A stretch of 64,000 nucleotides of DNA from Porticoccaceae bacterium. Lineage in GTDB: Bacteria; Pseudomonadota; Gammaproteobacteria; Pseudomonadales; Porticoccaceae. The position numbers and the translations under genes are program-made. Every line of letters starts with the position of its first letter. Within the stretch, counting starts at the first letter, position 1. The notes under the pieces were generated by a model. It worked only from the letters and a program-made list of their open reading frames with translations, was not told the DNA's origin and made no database searches. Positions 31,677 to 39,766 of the stretch are shown in pieces. Where the stretch lies: NCBI GenBank assembly GCA_023228865.1, contig JALOAH010000005.1, positions 16,938 to 80,937 of the forward strand. The letters run 5' to 3'.

Positions 31677-33755
31677 TTGAACGATTCATTATTCAATCTT
31701 CTTGAAAAGGGCGCTCCAGAGAATGGCGATAGCCTTGAGCCAGTAAGCGCGCTCAAAGCCATTGTCGCCTGGCTGAGACCCCGTGGCAGCGACAAAGGCA
31801 AAACCGCTCCGGTACTGGCGCGTATGATTGAGTTGGAACAATGGCTGGAAACCCATCCCTTGGCACGGGAACGCCTCACCGAAGCTCTCAAAAACTGGTT
31901 GATGGAAGCCAGTTATTTCGAGGTTTTTACCTCCCTTGGCATTCTTTCCCGCCGAGGCTTCAGCAGGGAGTTTATCGACCGGCTTTACGAAAAAATCAAT
32001 CCCTCTCCCAGAGACAAGGACAGTATTCGCGATACTATCGCCCTGGTGTTTAATCGCGACAATGATGCCGACTGGGTCTGCGCTATTCCCACAGAAACCT
32101 GGATCAGTTTTTTATCCAGTCTCTGGCGCTACGACAGCGAACAGCTCAAGCCCGTCCGCCACAAGGTGTGCAGCGAAGTTCTCTACGCAATCGAAATGCT
32201 GTCCATCTGGATTGCGGCGGAAGAATTGGAGGCGGAAATACTCCGCCTTGATCCCAGGGTTATTAACAAGGATTCCGCCTTTGTCGCCCAGCAGCGGGAA
32301 CTCGCCAATTTTATTCGCCACTATGAGCGATGGCTGGACAATGACGCAGAATTTTATGATGACGACCACGCCCGCGTGCTACTGGAGCAATGCAAAGACG
32401 GCCTGATTCAATTGCGCAAGCGCATGATGACCAAGGGCACCAGTATCGCCCTCACCCATCTGCTGGAAAGGCTCGACCAAACCCTGGCGCGGATCGAGCT
32501 TTTGTTGGACACCCTCACCGTCAGGAACCGCGAAGCCTTCAACGAAAAAGCCATCGAACTGCTCAAACAGCTGGTTAGCGCCAGTAATAACCGCAACAGT
32601 CTTTCAACCCTGTGGCGCCAAAACAGCCGCCTGCTGGCGCGCAGCGTCACTGAAAATGCCAGCCATCACGGCGAGTACTATGTCACCAGCAACCGCAGGG
32701 AATACCTGAATATGCTCTGGTCTGGCGCCGGTGGCGGTTTCATTATCGCATTTATGGCACTGATCAAAATCCAGATCCTTGCCCAGGGATTTGGCGCGGG
32801 CTTGGAAACTCTTCTCAGCAGCCTCAATTATGGCCTCGGTTTTGTATTGATTCATATGGTTGGCTGCACTGTGGCCACCAAGCAGCCGGCCATGACCGCC
32901 GCCCATTTTGCCAATGCGGTGGAAAAAGGCGACCAGGGGCGCGCCAATGCCAGCAAACTCGCAGATCTTCTCATCCGCGTGAGCCGCTCGCAATTTATCG
33001 CCATTGTCGGCAATGTCAGCATTGCCCTGTCTCTCGCCTACCTCCTCGCCAGGGGCTACAGCCACTGGCAAGGCGTGAATCTGATCGACCCTGAAACCGC
33101 TGACTATCTCCTTCATCGCCTCGACTTCATCGACAGCCCGGCTCTGGTACACGCCGCCATAGCCGGTGTCTGGCTGTTTGTGTCGGGATTGATTTCCGGT
33201 TATTTCGATAATCGCGCCGCCAGACTCGATTTGGCGGGTCGCCTTGCAGGACACCCGTTACTGACAAGGCTTCTGCCCACTGGCGCGCGGCAAAAAGTGG
33301 CGGTTTATGTGGGCGATAATTACGGCGCTTTGATCGGCAACTTCGCTTTTGGCTTTTTACTGGGAACAACGGCTTATTTCGGCGCGATGATCGGTTTACC
33401 CCTGGATATCCGCCATGTCGCTTTTGCATCAACAGACCTGGGTTATGGCATCAGTATTGCCAGCCTAGACACTGAACAGCTTCTTCTCTATGGCGGCTGC
33501 GTGCTCTTGATTGGCGCCATCAATTTGTGGGTCAGTTTCTCTCTGGCGCTGTCAGTGGCGCTGCGCGCCCGGGATGTGCGGATCAGTAGCATCTCCACCC
33601 TGGGGTCTGCGCTATGGCGGCAAATACTCCGCCAACCCCTGGCGCTTTTTCTTCCCCCCGCTGACTCGGAAACGGATGAAAAAGTCAGTGGGCAAAGTCC
33701 CTCAACCGCCAGCAACCCGCCGCAATCGGCGACAGCGCAACACCAGAAAAAATAA
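31677..33755 (+). CDS. Gcr/SpecificRecomb-family protein (large membrane protein)
   Basis: This 692-residue protein matches the family annotated as site-specific recombinase after Neisseria gcr. The first 320 residues are soluble and helical. The second half has several transmembrane segments (between about 345 and 640, such as GGFIIAFMALIKIQIL, IGAINLWVSFSLALSVAL). Membrane spans argue against a classical recombinase. The start is a TTG at 31677; no in-frame ATG lies close upstream, so the exact start is uncertain. Neighbours give no functional clue. The SOS promoter beginning five bases past its stop belongs to the next gene. Confidence 0.72.
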   Translation: MNDSLFNLLEKGAPENGDSLEPVSALKAIVAWLRPRGSDKGKTAPVLARMIELEQWLETHPLARERLTEALKNWLMEASYFEVFTSLGILSRRGFSREFIDRLYEKINPSPRDKDSIRDTIALVFNRDNDADWVCAIPTETWISFLSSLWRYDSEQLKPVRHKVCSEVLYAIEMLSIWIAAEELEAEILRLDPRVINKDSAFVAQQRELANFIRHYERWLDNDAEFYDDDHARVLLEQCKDGLIQLRKRMMTKGTSIALTHLLERLDQTLARIELLLDTLTVRNREAFNEKAIELLKQLVSASNNRNSLSTLWRQNSRLLARSVTENASHHGEYYVTSNRREYLNMLWSGAGGGFIIAFMALIKIQILAQGFGAGLETLLSSLNYGLGFVLIHMVGCTVATKQPAMTAAHFANAVEKGDQGRANASKLADLLIRVSRSQFIAIVGNVSIALSLAYLLARGYSHWQGVNLIDPETADYLLHRLDFIDSPALVHAAIAGVWLFVSGLISGYFDNRAARLDLAGRLAGHPLLTRLLPTGARQKVAVYVGDNYGALIGNFAFGFLLGTTAYFGAMIGLPLDIRHVAFASTDLGYGISIASLDTEQLLLYGGCVLLIGAINLWVSFSLALSVALRARDVRISSISTLGSALWRQILRQPLALFLPPADSETDEKVSGQSPSTASNPPQSATAQHQKK

Positions 33756-33760
33756 AACTA

Positions 33761-33776
33761 CTGTATATATTTACAG
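33761..33776 (+). promoter_or_regulatory. LexA box 1 (SOS operator)
   Basis: CTGTATATATTTACAG matches the gammaproteobacterial LexA consensus CTGT-N8-ACAG with an A/T-rich centre. It overlaps the TTTACA -35 candidate of the promoter in front of the S24-like gene at 33833. Confidence 0.85.
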
Positions 33777-33799
33777 CTCAAAGCAGAAAGGACTATGAT
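33770..33799 (+). promoter_or_regulatory. sigma-70-like promoter of the SOS S24-like gene
   Basis: TTTACA at 33770-33775 and TATGAT at 33794-33799 are 18 bases apart. A start site near 33806 would lie inside the second LexA box, so both operators should block RNA polymerase. Confidence 0.6.
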
Positions 33800-33800
33800 G

Positions 33801-33816
33801 CTGTACAAATATCCAG
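33801..33816 (+). promoter_or_regulatory. LexA box 2 (SOS operator)
   Basis: CTGTACAAATATCCAG fits CTG-N10-CAG and differs from CTGT-N8-ACAG at one position. It begins exactly 40 bases after box 1 and covers the expected transcription start. Two operators suggest tight repression, as at strongly induced SOS genes. Confidence 0.65.
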
Positions 33817-33832
33817 TAAGAGCCTGACTGCC

Positions 33833-34360
33833 ATGTTACAGATATCCCTGCTCAACACGTGCCCGCAGCAACCAGGAAGATTGCTCCAATTCCCCACCCA
33901 GCAGGAGACGCTGCCGGAAGCGATACCGCGCAGCAAAGCCACTGGCCTCAGCCTGTTACTGAATACCGGGAACTTACCGCCCGCCTACGAAACCCTTGTG
34001 GTCAGATCACCGGAGGACAACCTGCCCCTTGGCATCGCCAAAAACGAACTGCTCATTGTGGATAAAGTGCGCCGCCGCGACGATGCTGTCTGGCTGATGA
34101 CCAACAGCAACCACCAACTTAAAATTGTCGCCCCAGACAACCCTCTGCGCACAGCCCTAGGCTGCGGTGTAAAGGCCAGTGGCAAGAGGGTATTGCTGTC
34201 ACAAGGGCTGCCCGAAAAGCCCTGTGCCAGCCCGGGGGAGGAATACCAGTTTTTAGGTTCGCTGGTTGAGGTTTTACCCGGTGCCAAAGGTTTGCGCTAT
34301 GCCCACAACGTCAAACCCATCGCCAGGCAAATGGCACAGGGCAGGCATTTCTTTGGCTAA
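33833..34360 (+). CDS. SOS-controlled S24 (UmuD/LexA-like) protein lacking the catalytic serine
   Basis: The 175-residue product resembles UmuD/LexA peptidase folds. LVVRSPEDNLPLGIAKNELLIVDK (residues about 55-78, first part RSPEDNLPLGI) aligns with the UmuD segment VKASGDSMIDGGI...LLIVD. QLKIV places Lys97 at the catalytic lysine position, and FLGSLVEVL (140-148) matches the FGVVIHVV strand. The nucleophile position is Asn63 instead of Ser. No AG or CG cleavage pair occurs in the first 60 residues. Two LexA boxes precede it and a hairpin overlaps its stop, so it is a single-gene SOS unit without umuC. Function unknown; a non-cleaving UmuD-like regulator is possible. Confidence 0.65.
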   Translation: MLQISLLNTCPQQPGRLLQFPTQQETLPEAIPRSKATGLSLLLNTGNLPPAYETLVVRSPEDNLPLGIAKNELLIVDKVRRRDDAVWLMTNSNHQLKIVAPDNPLRTALGCGVKASGKRVLLSQGLPEKPCASPGEEYQFLGSLVEVLPGAKGLRYAHNVKPIARQMAQGRHFFG

Positions 34361-34371
34361 AATGCCTGCCC
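34339..34371 (+). terminator. hairpin terminator overlapping the stop of the SOS gene
   Basis: Perfect 12-base arms GGGCAGGCATTT and AAATGCCTGCCC flank a nine-base loop that contains most of the TAA stop region (34358-34360). It is followed by TGCCCTGTTTCTTCTT, with only a moderate T content. It isolates the gene as a monocistronic transcript. Confidence 0.65.
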
Positions 34372-34411
34372 TGCCCTGTTTCTTCTTGGAACTGTTTATT
34401 GTTGGAACTGT

Positions 34412-34957
34412 TTATTCTTTGTTGTCAGCGGCTTCTTCACTGTCAACCACTTGGGATTCACCGGAAGCCTGAGCTTCGGCCACTTCTTTTTTGAACTGGT
34501 CGGAGTCGAGAAATTGCAACTTGATCAGCGCCGTTTGTCGGGAAGGCGCAATGCCCAGCACCAGCACGTTGATGTTTTCCCGATCCTGAATAACACCAGG
34601 CAAATGAACAAGCACCTCGCCGGTTTCCTTGCTGGTGAAAATATTGAGATCTTTCTTTTTTTGCAGGCGCCCGGCGATATTCCTCATCATCAGCTGAAGG
34701 GCGGATTTGAACATATGAAACGTCAAATGGCCTTTATATTCCTGATGATCAAGACAAAGCTTTACCTTGATAGGTGGAATTTTGCTGTCATTAAACGTCA
34801 ATGACGCAAATTCAACAGCCTCCCCAGCCGCTATCTCCTTATAGAGTTTGCGAGCTTTTTCCTTGTGTGACTTGAAAAAGTAATGATCAAGGGCATTCAG
34901 CGACAGCGTCAGCAATTGATCAATATTAATGGTGGGTTGTTTTGGTGAAGCAGTCAT
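34412..34957 (-). CDS. hypothetical protein, 181 residues
   Basis: This is a soluble protein with no family I can name. A helical N-terminal part (NIDQLLTLSLNALDHYF) leads to an alpha/beta-looking core with alternating strands (IKVKLCLDHQEYKGHLTF, VLVHLPGVIQDRENINVLVL) and an acidic tail (EAQASGESQVVDSEEAADNK). No signal peptide or membrane segment is visible. It converges with the SOS gene. The stop falls in a 15-base direct repeat TTGGAACTGTTTATT (34386-34400, 34402-34416). Confidence 0.72.
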   Translation of the reverse strand: MTASPKQPTINIDQLLTLSLNALDHYFFKSHKEKARKLYKEIAAGEAVEFASLTFNDSKIPPIKVKLCLDHQEYKGHLTFHMFKSALQLMMRNIAGRLQKKKDLNIFTSKETGEVLVHLPGVIQDRENINVLVLGIAPSRQTALIKLQFLDSDQFKKEVAEAQASGESQVVDSEEAADNKE

Positions 34958-35053
34958 TATCGGTTACCCCTTGTCAGCGAGGGCGAATTTTACCGTTGCC
35001 AGCGGATATTGGCCATAGCCAGCTCAACAGAGTCGCACTTCCACCGGAAAGAC

Positions 35054-35081
35054 TTGATTTGCGGGAACATTGTTGTAGTAT
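35054..35081 (+). promoter_or_regulatory. putative sigma-70 promoter of the BI-1 family gene
   Basis: TTGATT at 35054-35059 and TAGTAT at 35076-35081 are 16 bases apart and lie about 45 bases before the ATG at 35124. Confidence 0.45.
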
Positions 35082-35123
35082 CTGGGTCTGAATCAGTGAA
35101 CCAATTATCGGAGCAATAACCCT

Positions 35124-35786
35124 ATGGAAACACGGACAAAAGCTGTTATTTCCAATACGTCTACCGCGCTTTCCGCCGACGTCAGCAAAGTGCTGCGCAA
35201 CACCTACGCCCTGCTGGCCATGACGGTGCTTTTCAGCGCCATCACTGCCGGCGTCGCTATGGCGCTGAATGTGCCCTACCTCGGCCTGTGGACACTGCTG
35301 CCCTACTTTCTTTGCCTGTGGATGACAGAAAAGAACAAAAACAACGCCTCCGGCCTGCTGTGGGTGTTTGCCCTCACCGGCTGGCTCGGTTTTAGCATCG
35401 GCCCCATTATCAGCCACTACCTGAAAACCTCCGGCGCCGAGCCTGTTCTCACCGCCCTCGGCGGCACAGCCCTGATCTTTTTCGCCTGTTCCGGTTATGT
35501 GCTCACCACCCGCAAAAACCTGGGCTTTATGTCGGGCTTTCTGATCACCGGCCTGGTTGTCGCCTTTGTCGGCGCTATTGCCAACATCTTTCTCCAGATT
35601 CAGGGGCTGTCTCTGGCCATCTCCTGCATGTTTCTGGTGATCTGTTCAGGGTTGCTGATGTGGCAAACCAGTGAAATCATCCACGGCGGCGAGCGCAACT
35701 ACATCTCCGCCACTGTCACCCTGTTTGTGATGATCTACAACATTTTCAGCAGCCTGTTACACCTGCTCGGCATGAATGACGACTGA
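35124..35786 (+). CDS. yccA: Bax inhibitor-1/YccA family membrane protein
   Basis: This 220-residue polytopic protein has seven hydrophobic segments after a soluble N-terminus. It belongs to the BI-1/YccA (TMBIM) family; E. coli YccA modulates the FtsH protease and some relatives act as calcium leak channels. The family stretch YALLAMTVLFSAITAGVAMA near residue 28 and the C-terminal FVMIYNIFSSLLHLLG are recognisable. A clear terminator follows. The next gene, tusE, is also next to yccA in Pseudomonas and E. coli. Confidence 0.92.
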   Translation: METRTKAVISNTSTALSADVSKVLRNTYALLAMTVLFSAITAGVAMALNVPYLGLWTLLPYFLCLWMTEKNKNNASGLLWVFALTGWLGFSIGPIISHYLKTSGAEPVLTALGGTALIFFACSGYVLTTRKNLGFMSGFLITGLVVAFVGAIANIFLQIQGLSLAISCMFLVICSGLLMWQTSEIIHGGERNYISATVTLFVMIYNIFSSLLHLLGMNDD

Positions 35787-35804
35787 AATTAACACTGGTG
35801 AAGG

Positions 35805-35830
35805 AAGGCGGCTTGAATGCCGCCTTTTTT
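35805..35830 (+). terminator. rho-independent terminator after yccA
   Basis: Eight-base arms AAGGCGGC and GCCGCCTT surround TTGAAT, followed by a run of T. Confidence 0.85.
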
Positions 35831-35893
35831 ATCGCTGAATTTTAGGCGCCATCTGTAACAATCCTACTCTCCGGCAACCATTCTCAGAAAATC

Positions 35894-36202
35894 ATGTACA
35901 ACGTGGATGAAGAAGGCTTTCTCGTCAACCCCAGCGACTGGGACAGGGCTTTCGCCCGCGAAACGGCAGCAGTGGAAGGTATTGATCTCAATGAAGAACG
36001 CTGGCGGCTGATTGAGCAAACCCGGGGGTTTTATAACGAATACGGCTTTTCACCGTCCATGCGCCCGCTGGTGAAATACATCGGCATGAATTTGGGGGCA
36101 GACAAAGGCAAAAGCATTTACCTCATGAAACTGTTTCCGCCAAGCCCGGCAAAAATACTGAGCAAGCTTGCCGGCTTACATAAACCGAAAAATTGCTTGT
36201 AA
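35894..36202 (+). CDS. tusE: sulfur-relay protein TusE (DsrC family)
   Basis: This 102-residue protein accepts persulfide sulfur from TusBCD and passes it to MnmA for 2-thiouridine synthesis in tRNA. The DsrC fold is recognisable from EEGFL, DW and YNEYGFSPSMRPLVKYI, and the essential penultimate cysteine is Cys101 in KPKNCL. A second upstream cysteine typical of dissimilatory DsrC is absent, which favours TusE. tusBCD are not in the window. Confidence 0.9.
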   Translation: MYNVDEEGFLVNPSDWDRAFARETAAVEGIDLNEERWRLIEQTRGFYNEYGFSPSMRPLVKYIGMNLGADKGKSIYLMKLFPPSPAKILSKLAGLHKPKNCL

Positions 36203-36256
36203 GGCCGACTATACTCAGTGTTAAAAATGAAACCTGGTACTGAACGGAGAAACAGC

Positions 36257-36607
36257 ATGAGCTTTGAAAATAAAATCTGCGAACCCTGCCACTCTGGGGC
36301 ACCCGCAATGGGCAAGGCCGAACAGGAAGAACATCTCGCGCAACTGTCTGGCTGGACAATTAGCCAACCAGACAACATCGATACCCTGGTAAAAACCTAC
36401 AAGTTCGAAGATTATCCCAGCGGCCTCAGATTTGCCTTAAAGGTGGGAGAAGCCGCTGAAAACCATGGCCATCACCCGGTGCTGGAAATCAGCTGGGGAA
36501 AAGTTAGGGTGTTCTGGTGGACTCACGCCTCCAGCGGCCTTCACCTCAACGACTTTATTATGGCAGAGGAAACGGACCGGATTTACGCTCAATTCAGCCC
36601 TGTCTGA
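36257..36607 (+). CDS. phhB: 4a-hydroxytetrahydrobiopterin dehydratase
   Basis: The 116-residue enzyme dehydrates 4a-carbinolamine to regenerate tetrahydrobiopterin or its bacterial equivalent for phenylalanine hydroxylase. The signature AENHGHHPVLEISWGKVRV contains the active-site His residues, and the fold continues with FWWTHASSGLHLNDF. The start at 36257 has GGAGA six bases upstream; the frame extends 13 codons further without a site. No phhA is in the window. Confidence 0.92.
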   Translation: MSFENKICEPCHSGAPAMGKAEQEEHLAQLSGWTISQPDNIDTLVKTYKFEDYPSGLRFALKVGEAAENHGHHPVLEISWGKVRVFWWTHASSGLHLNDFIMAEETDRIYAQFSPV

Positions 36608-36622
36608 CAACCCCGTTAAAAC

Positions 36623-37042
36623 CTACTCCCCGCAAAGAATGGCCACCAGAGTTCTGCGCCCACCGCTGTTGCGATGTTCGCAGAGGTAAATGCCCTGCCA
36701 GATCCCCATATTTAAGCGGCCATCGGCCACTGGAATGCTGACTGAGGCGCCCAGGAGGCTGGATTTGATGTGGGCGGGGAGATCGTCGGAACCCTCATCC
36801 CGATGTCGATAATAGGGTTCGTCCTCGGGCACGGCGCGGCTGAAAAAGCTCTCAAAATCCTGACGCACCGTCGGATCGACATTTTCATTTATCGTGAGGG
36901 AAGCGGAGGTATGCTTGATAAAGAGGTGCAAAAGCCCGACTTTGCAGGACGCAATTTCTCCAACCGCGGCAAGGACTTCCGAGGTAATCAGGTGAAAGCC
37001 TCGCGGTTTTGCGGTTAACCGAAACTCCTTTTGCAGCCACAT
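36623..37042 (-). CDS. yjbQ: YjbQ family protein (UPF0047, thiamine phosphate synthase-like)
   Basis: This is a 139-residue beta-barrel protein. The segment LFIKHTSASLTINENVDPTVRQDFE is the YjbQ signature, and HIKSSLLGASVSIPVADGRLNMGIWQGIYLCEHR holds the remaining conserved residues. Some members have weak thiamine-phosphate synthase activity, and the physiological role is unsettled. Convergent with phhB, 15 bases away. Confidence 0.9.
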   Translation of the reverse strand: MWLQKEFRLTAKPRGFHLITSEVLAAVGEIASCKVGLLHLFIKHTSASLTINENVDPTVRQDFESFFSRAVPEDEPYYRHRDEGSDDLPAHIKSSLLGASVSIPVADGRLNMGIWQGIYLCEHRNSGGRRTLVAILCGE

Positions 37043-37084
37043 AAAACCGACCTTTAGCCGCTCAAGTGGTTAAACAGATTAAGG

Positions 37085-38179
37085 TTAAGCATCGCGGGAA
37101 GGTTTAAGCGTCGCGAGAACATCGGCATTTTGCCCCCGGTGGCGCAGGGCGTGATCCATGAGCACAATCGCCATCATCGCTTCGGCAATAGGAATGGCGC
37201 GAATGCCCACGCAGGGGTCGTGGCGGCCCGTGGTGATAACCTCAATGGCATTGCCATGGATATCAATGGATTGGCCGGGAATTCTCAGACTGGATGTGGG
37301 CTTTAACGCCAGGTGGGCGACAATGTCCTGACCGCTGGAAATGCCGCCGAGAATGCCGCCGGCATTGTTGGAGAGAAAACCATGGGGGGTGATTTCATCG
37401 CGGTGCTCGGTGCCTTTCTGGGCAACACTGGCAAAACCCGCGCCGATTTCAATGCCCTTGACGGCGTTGATGCTCATCAGGGCGTGGGCGAGCTCGGCGT
37501 CGAGGCGGTCAAACACCGGCTCTCCCCAACCCGCAGGGACTCCGTTGGCGCAGACGCTGACCTTGGCGCCCACCGAATTGCCCTCCTTGATGAGCACCTG
37601 CATGTATTCTTCCAGTTCGGCAATTTTGTCGGGCTGGGCGCAGAAAAAAGGGTTGGTTTCAATGGCGCTCTTGTCCACCAGATCCAGTTTTATGGGGCCG
37701 AGCTGGCTGAGATAGCCAAATATTTCCACGCCGAAAGCCTGGCGGAGGTATTTTTTGGCGACAGCACCAGCCGCCACCCGCACACTGGTTTCCCGGGCGG
37801 AAGAGCGGCCACCGCCGCGATAATCGCGAATACCGTATTTTTTCTGGTAGGTGTAGTCCGCATGAGCCGGGCGAAACTGATCCTTGATTTTTGAATAGTC
37901 CTTGGAGCGCTGGTCGGTATTTTCAATGATCATACCTATGGGCGTGCCCGTGGTTTTACCCTCAAAAACACCGGAGAGAATTTTGACTTCATCGCCTTCC
38001 CGACGCTGGGTGGTGTAACGGGACTGGCCGGGCTTGCGGCGATCAAGGTCGTGCTGGAGATCCGCCTCGCAGAGCTCCATGCCAGGAGGACAGCCGTCGA
38101 CAATACAGCCAAGGGCAACGCCGTGGCTTTCGCCAAAAGTGGTAACCGTAAAAAGTTTGCCGAATGTATTGCCGGACAA
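37085..38179 (-). CDS. aroC: chorismate synthase
   Basis: The 364-residue enzyme makes chorismate from EPSP with reduced FMN in the shikimate pathway. The N-terminus [20 protein letters not shown] and the [18 protein letters not shown] and [11 protein letters not shown] motifs are all intact. It lies 28 bases after prmB in the same direction, the order found in many gammaproteobacteria. Confidence 0.97.
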   Translation of the reverse strand: MSGNTFGKLFTVTTFGESHGVALGCIVDGCPPGMELCEADLQHDLDRRKPGQSRYTTQRREGDEVKILSGVFEGKTTGTPIGMIIENTDQRSKDYSKIKDQFRPAHADYTYQKKYGIRDYRGGGRSSARETSVRVAAGAVAKKYLRQAFGVEIFGYLSQLGPIKLDLVDKSAIETNPFFCAQPDKIAELEEYMQVLIKEGNSVGAKVSVCANGVPAGWGEPVFDRLDAELAHALMSINAVKGIEIGAGFASVAQKGTEHRDEITPHGFLSNNAGGILGGISSGQDIVAHLALKPTSSLRIPGQSIDIHGNAIEVITTGRHDPCVGIRAIPIAEAMMAIVLMDHALRHRGQNADVLATLKPSRDA

Positions 38180-38207
38180 GGATCGATCCCCTCAAAAATT
38201 GGCCATT

Positions 38208-39110
38208 TTAACTTAAATTGCGCAGGTCGTCCCGGCGAAGAATAAAGACGCCGCCACCGCCGCGCTCAAACTCTACCCAAACGAAAGGCAGCTGGGGAAA
38301 ACCGGCCTCAAGGGCTGGCCAGGAATTGCCCACTTCAACAATCAATACACCGTTCTCGCTGAGGTGAGAGGCTGCCTGTGCCAGCAAACGGCGGGTAAAA
38401 TCCAGGCCATCATCACCGGACGCCAGCGCCAGCGCTGGCTCATGGCGATATTCATCGGGCATGCTGTTGATATCGTCGGCATCCACATAGGGAGGATTAC
38501 TGACGATAAGGTCGTAAACCCTGCCGCCAAGATTTTCAAAGAGGTCGGATTTTATCGCCGTTACCCTGCCCTGGAGTTTATGCTGGGCAATATTGCTGTT
38601 AGCCACCGCCAGGGCATCTGCGGAAATATCGCTGAGATCCACCTTTGCCTCGGCAAATGCATAGGCACAGGCAATGCCGATACAGCCGCTGCCGGTGCAA
38701 AGATCGAGAATATGCTCAGGTTCTTGGGGCAGCCAGGGCTGAAAGCCCTGCTCAATCATCTCCGCAATGGGGGATCGGGGAATCAGCACCCTCTCATCGA
38801 CGTCAAATTTCAGCCCGGCAAACCAGGCTTCACCGGTCAGATAGGGCACGGGCAGGCGCTCGTTGACACGCCGATTGACCAGAGCGACGATTTGCTGCTT
38901 TTCAGTCAGGGTCAGATTGGCATCGAGAAAACGCTGATCCCCGGCGGGCGGCAAACCGAGAACATGACAAACCAGGTGCAGAGCCTCGTCCCAAGCATTA
39001 TCGGTGCCGTGGCCGTAATAAATACCGGCGCGATTAAAAGTGGAGACGGACCAGCGCAGAAAATCCCGCAGGGTTTTCAGGTCGTGCTCGATGTCTTTTT
39101 GATGATCCAT
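38208..39110 (-). CDS. prmB: 50S ribosomal protein L3 N5-glutamine methyltransferase
   Basis: The 300-residue S-adenosylmethionine enzyme methylates a glutamine of ribosomal protein L3. The SAM site is [16 protein letters not shown], and the substrate motif is [11 protein letters not shown]. The N-terminal helical domain and GERALTEL-like start ([13 protein letters not shown]) are as in PrmB rather than PrmC. I selected the ATG at 39110 ([10 protein letters not shown]); frames to 39134 or 39209 are possible but less like relatives. It heads a prmB-aroC pair. Confidence 0.92.
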   Translation of the reverse strand: MDHQKDIEHDLKTLRDFLRWSVSTFNRAGIYYGHGTDNAWDEALHLVCHVLGLPPAGDQRFLDANLTLTEKQQIVALVNRRVNERLPVPYLTGEAWFAGLKFDVDERVLIPRSPIAEMIEQGFQPWLPQEPEHILDLCTGSGCIGIACAYAFAEAKVDLSDISADALAVANSNIAQHKLQGRVTAIKSDLFENLGGRVYDLIVSNPPYVDADDINSMPDEYRHEPALALASGDDGLDFTRRLLAQAASHLSENGVLIVEVGNSWPALEAGFPQLPFVWVEFERGGGGVFILRRDDLRNLS

Positions 39111-39224
39111 AAATTTCCCGGCTAAAATGGCCATTGTATCTTTATGACAAAAAATTCGCTTTACCTTTATGCCGCTCTGGCTTAGGGTTGCGAGCTTAAT
39201 TGAGTGCATTGTTAGGAATTAAAA

Positions 39225-39764
39225 ATGAAAGAGGCGTTTGCTGAAATTATTACCCAAGTTGGCGAAAATCTGGAGCGCCCCGGTTTGGTGGATACGCCGG
39301 ATCGCGCCGCAAAAGCCTTTGAGTTCTTAACCAAGGGTTATCGCCAGAACCTCGATGACGTTATCAACGGCGCCCTTTTTCCCAGCGACTCCAACGAAAT
39401 GGTGATCGTCACCGATATCGAACTCTACTCCCTGTGCGAGCACCACCTGCTGCCCTTTATCGGCAAATGCCATGTGGCTTACATTCCCAATGGCAAGGTG
39501 CTCGGCTTGTCGAAGGTCGCGCGCATTGTCGACATGTACGCCCGCCGCCTGCAGATTCAGGAAAATCTGGTGATGCAAATTGCCACCACCATTGAAAACG
39601 TCACCGATGCCCTGGGCGTGGCCGTGATTATTGAAGCCCGACACCTGTGCATGATGATGCGCGGCGTGGAAAAACAGAATTCCTCCATGAAAACCTCCGC
39701 CATGCTCGGCTGTTTCCGCACCAATCAGGCGACACGGTCGGAGTTTCTGTCCTTATTGCCCTAG
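39225..39764 (+). CDS. folE: GTP cyclohydrolase I
   Basis: The 179-residue enzyme converts GTP to dihydroneopterin triphosphate, the first step of folate and pterin synthesis. Zinc ligands are Cys71 and His74 (LCEHHLLPF) and Cys142 ([10 protein letters not shown]). It is complete and of normal bacterial length. Transcribed divergently from prmB with a 114-base gap. PhhB, 3 kb away, could use the pterin made from this pathway. Confidence 0.96.
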   Translation: MKEAFAEIITQVGENLERPGLVDTPDRAAKAFEFLTKGYRQNLDDVINGALFPSDSNEMVIVTDIELYSLCEHHLLPFIGKCHVAYIPNGKVLGLSKVARIVDMYARRLQIQENLVMQIATTIENVTDALGVAVIIEARHLCMMMRGVEKQNSSMKTSAMLGCFRTNQATRSEFLSLLP

Positions 39765-39766
39765 AT

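Noticed and set aside
34386..34416. 15-base direct repeat TTGGAACTGTTTATT
   Set aside because: Only two copies, with the second running into the stop codon of the 181-residue gene; probably a small slippage duplication without function.
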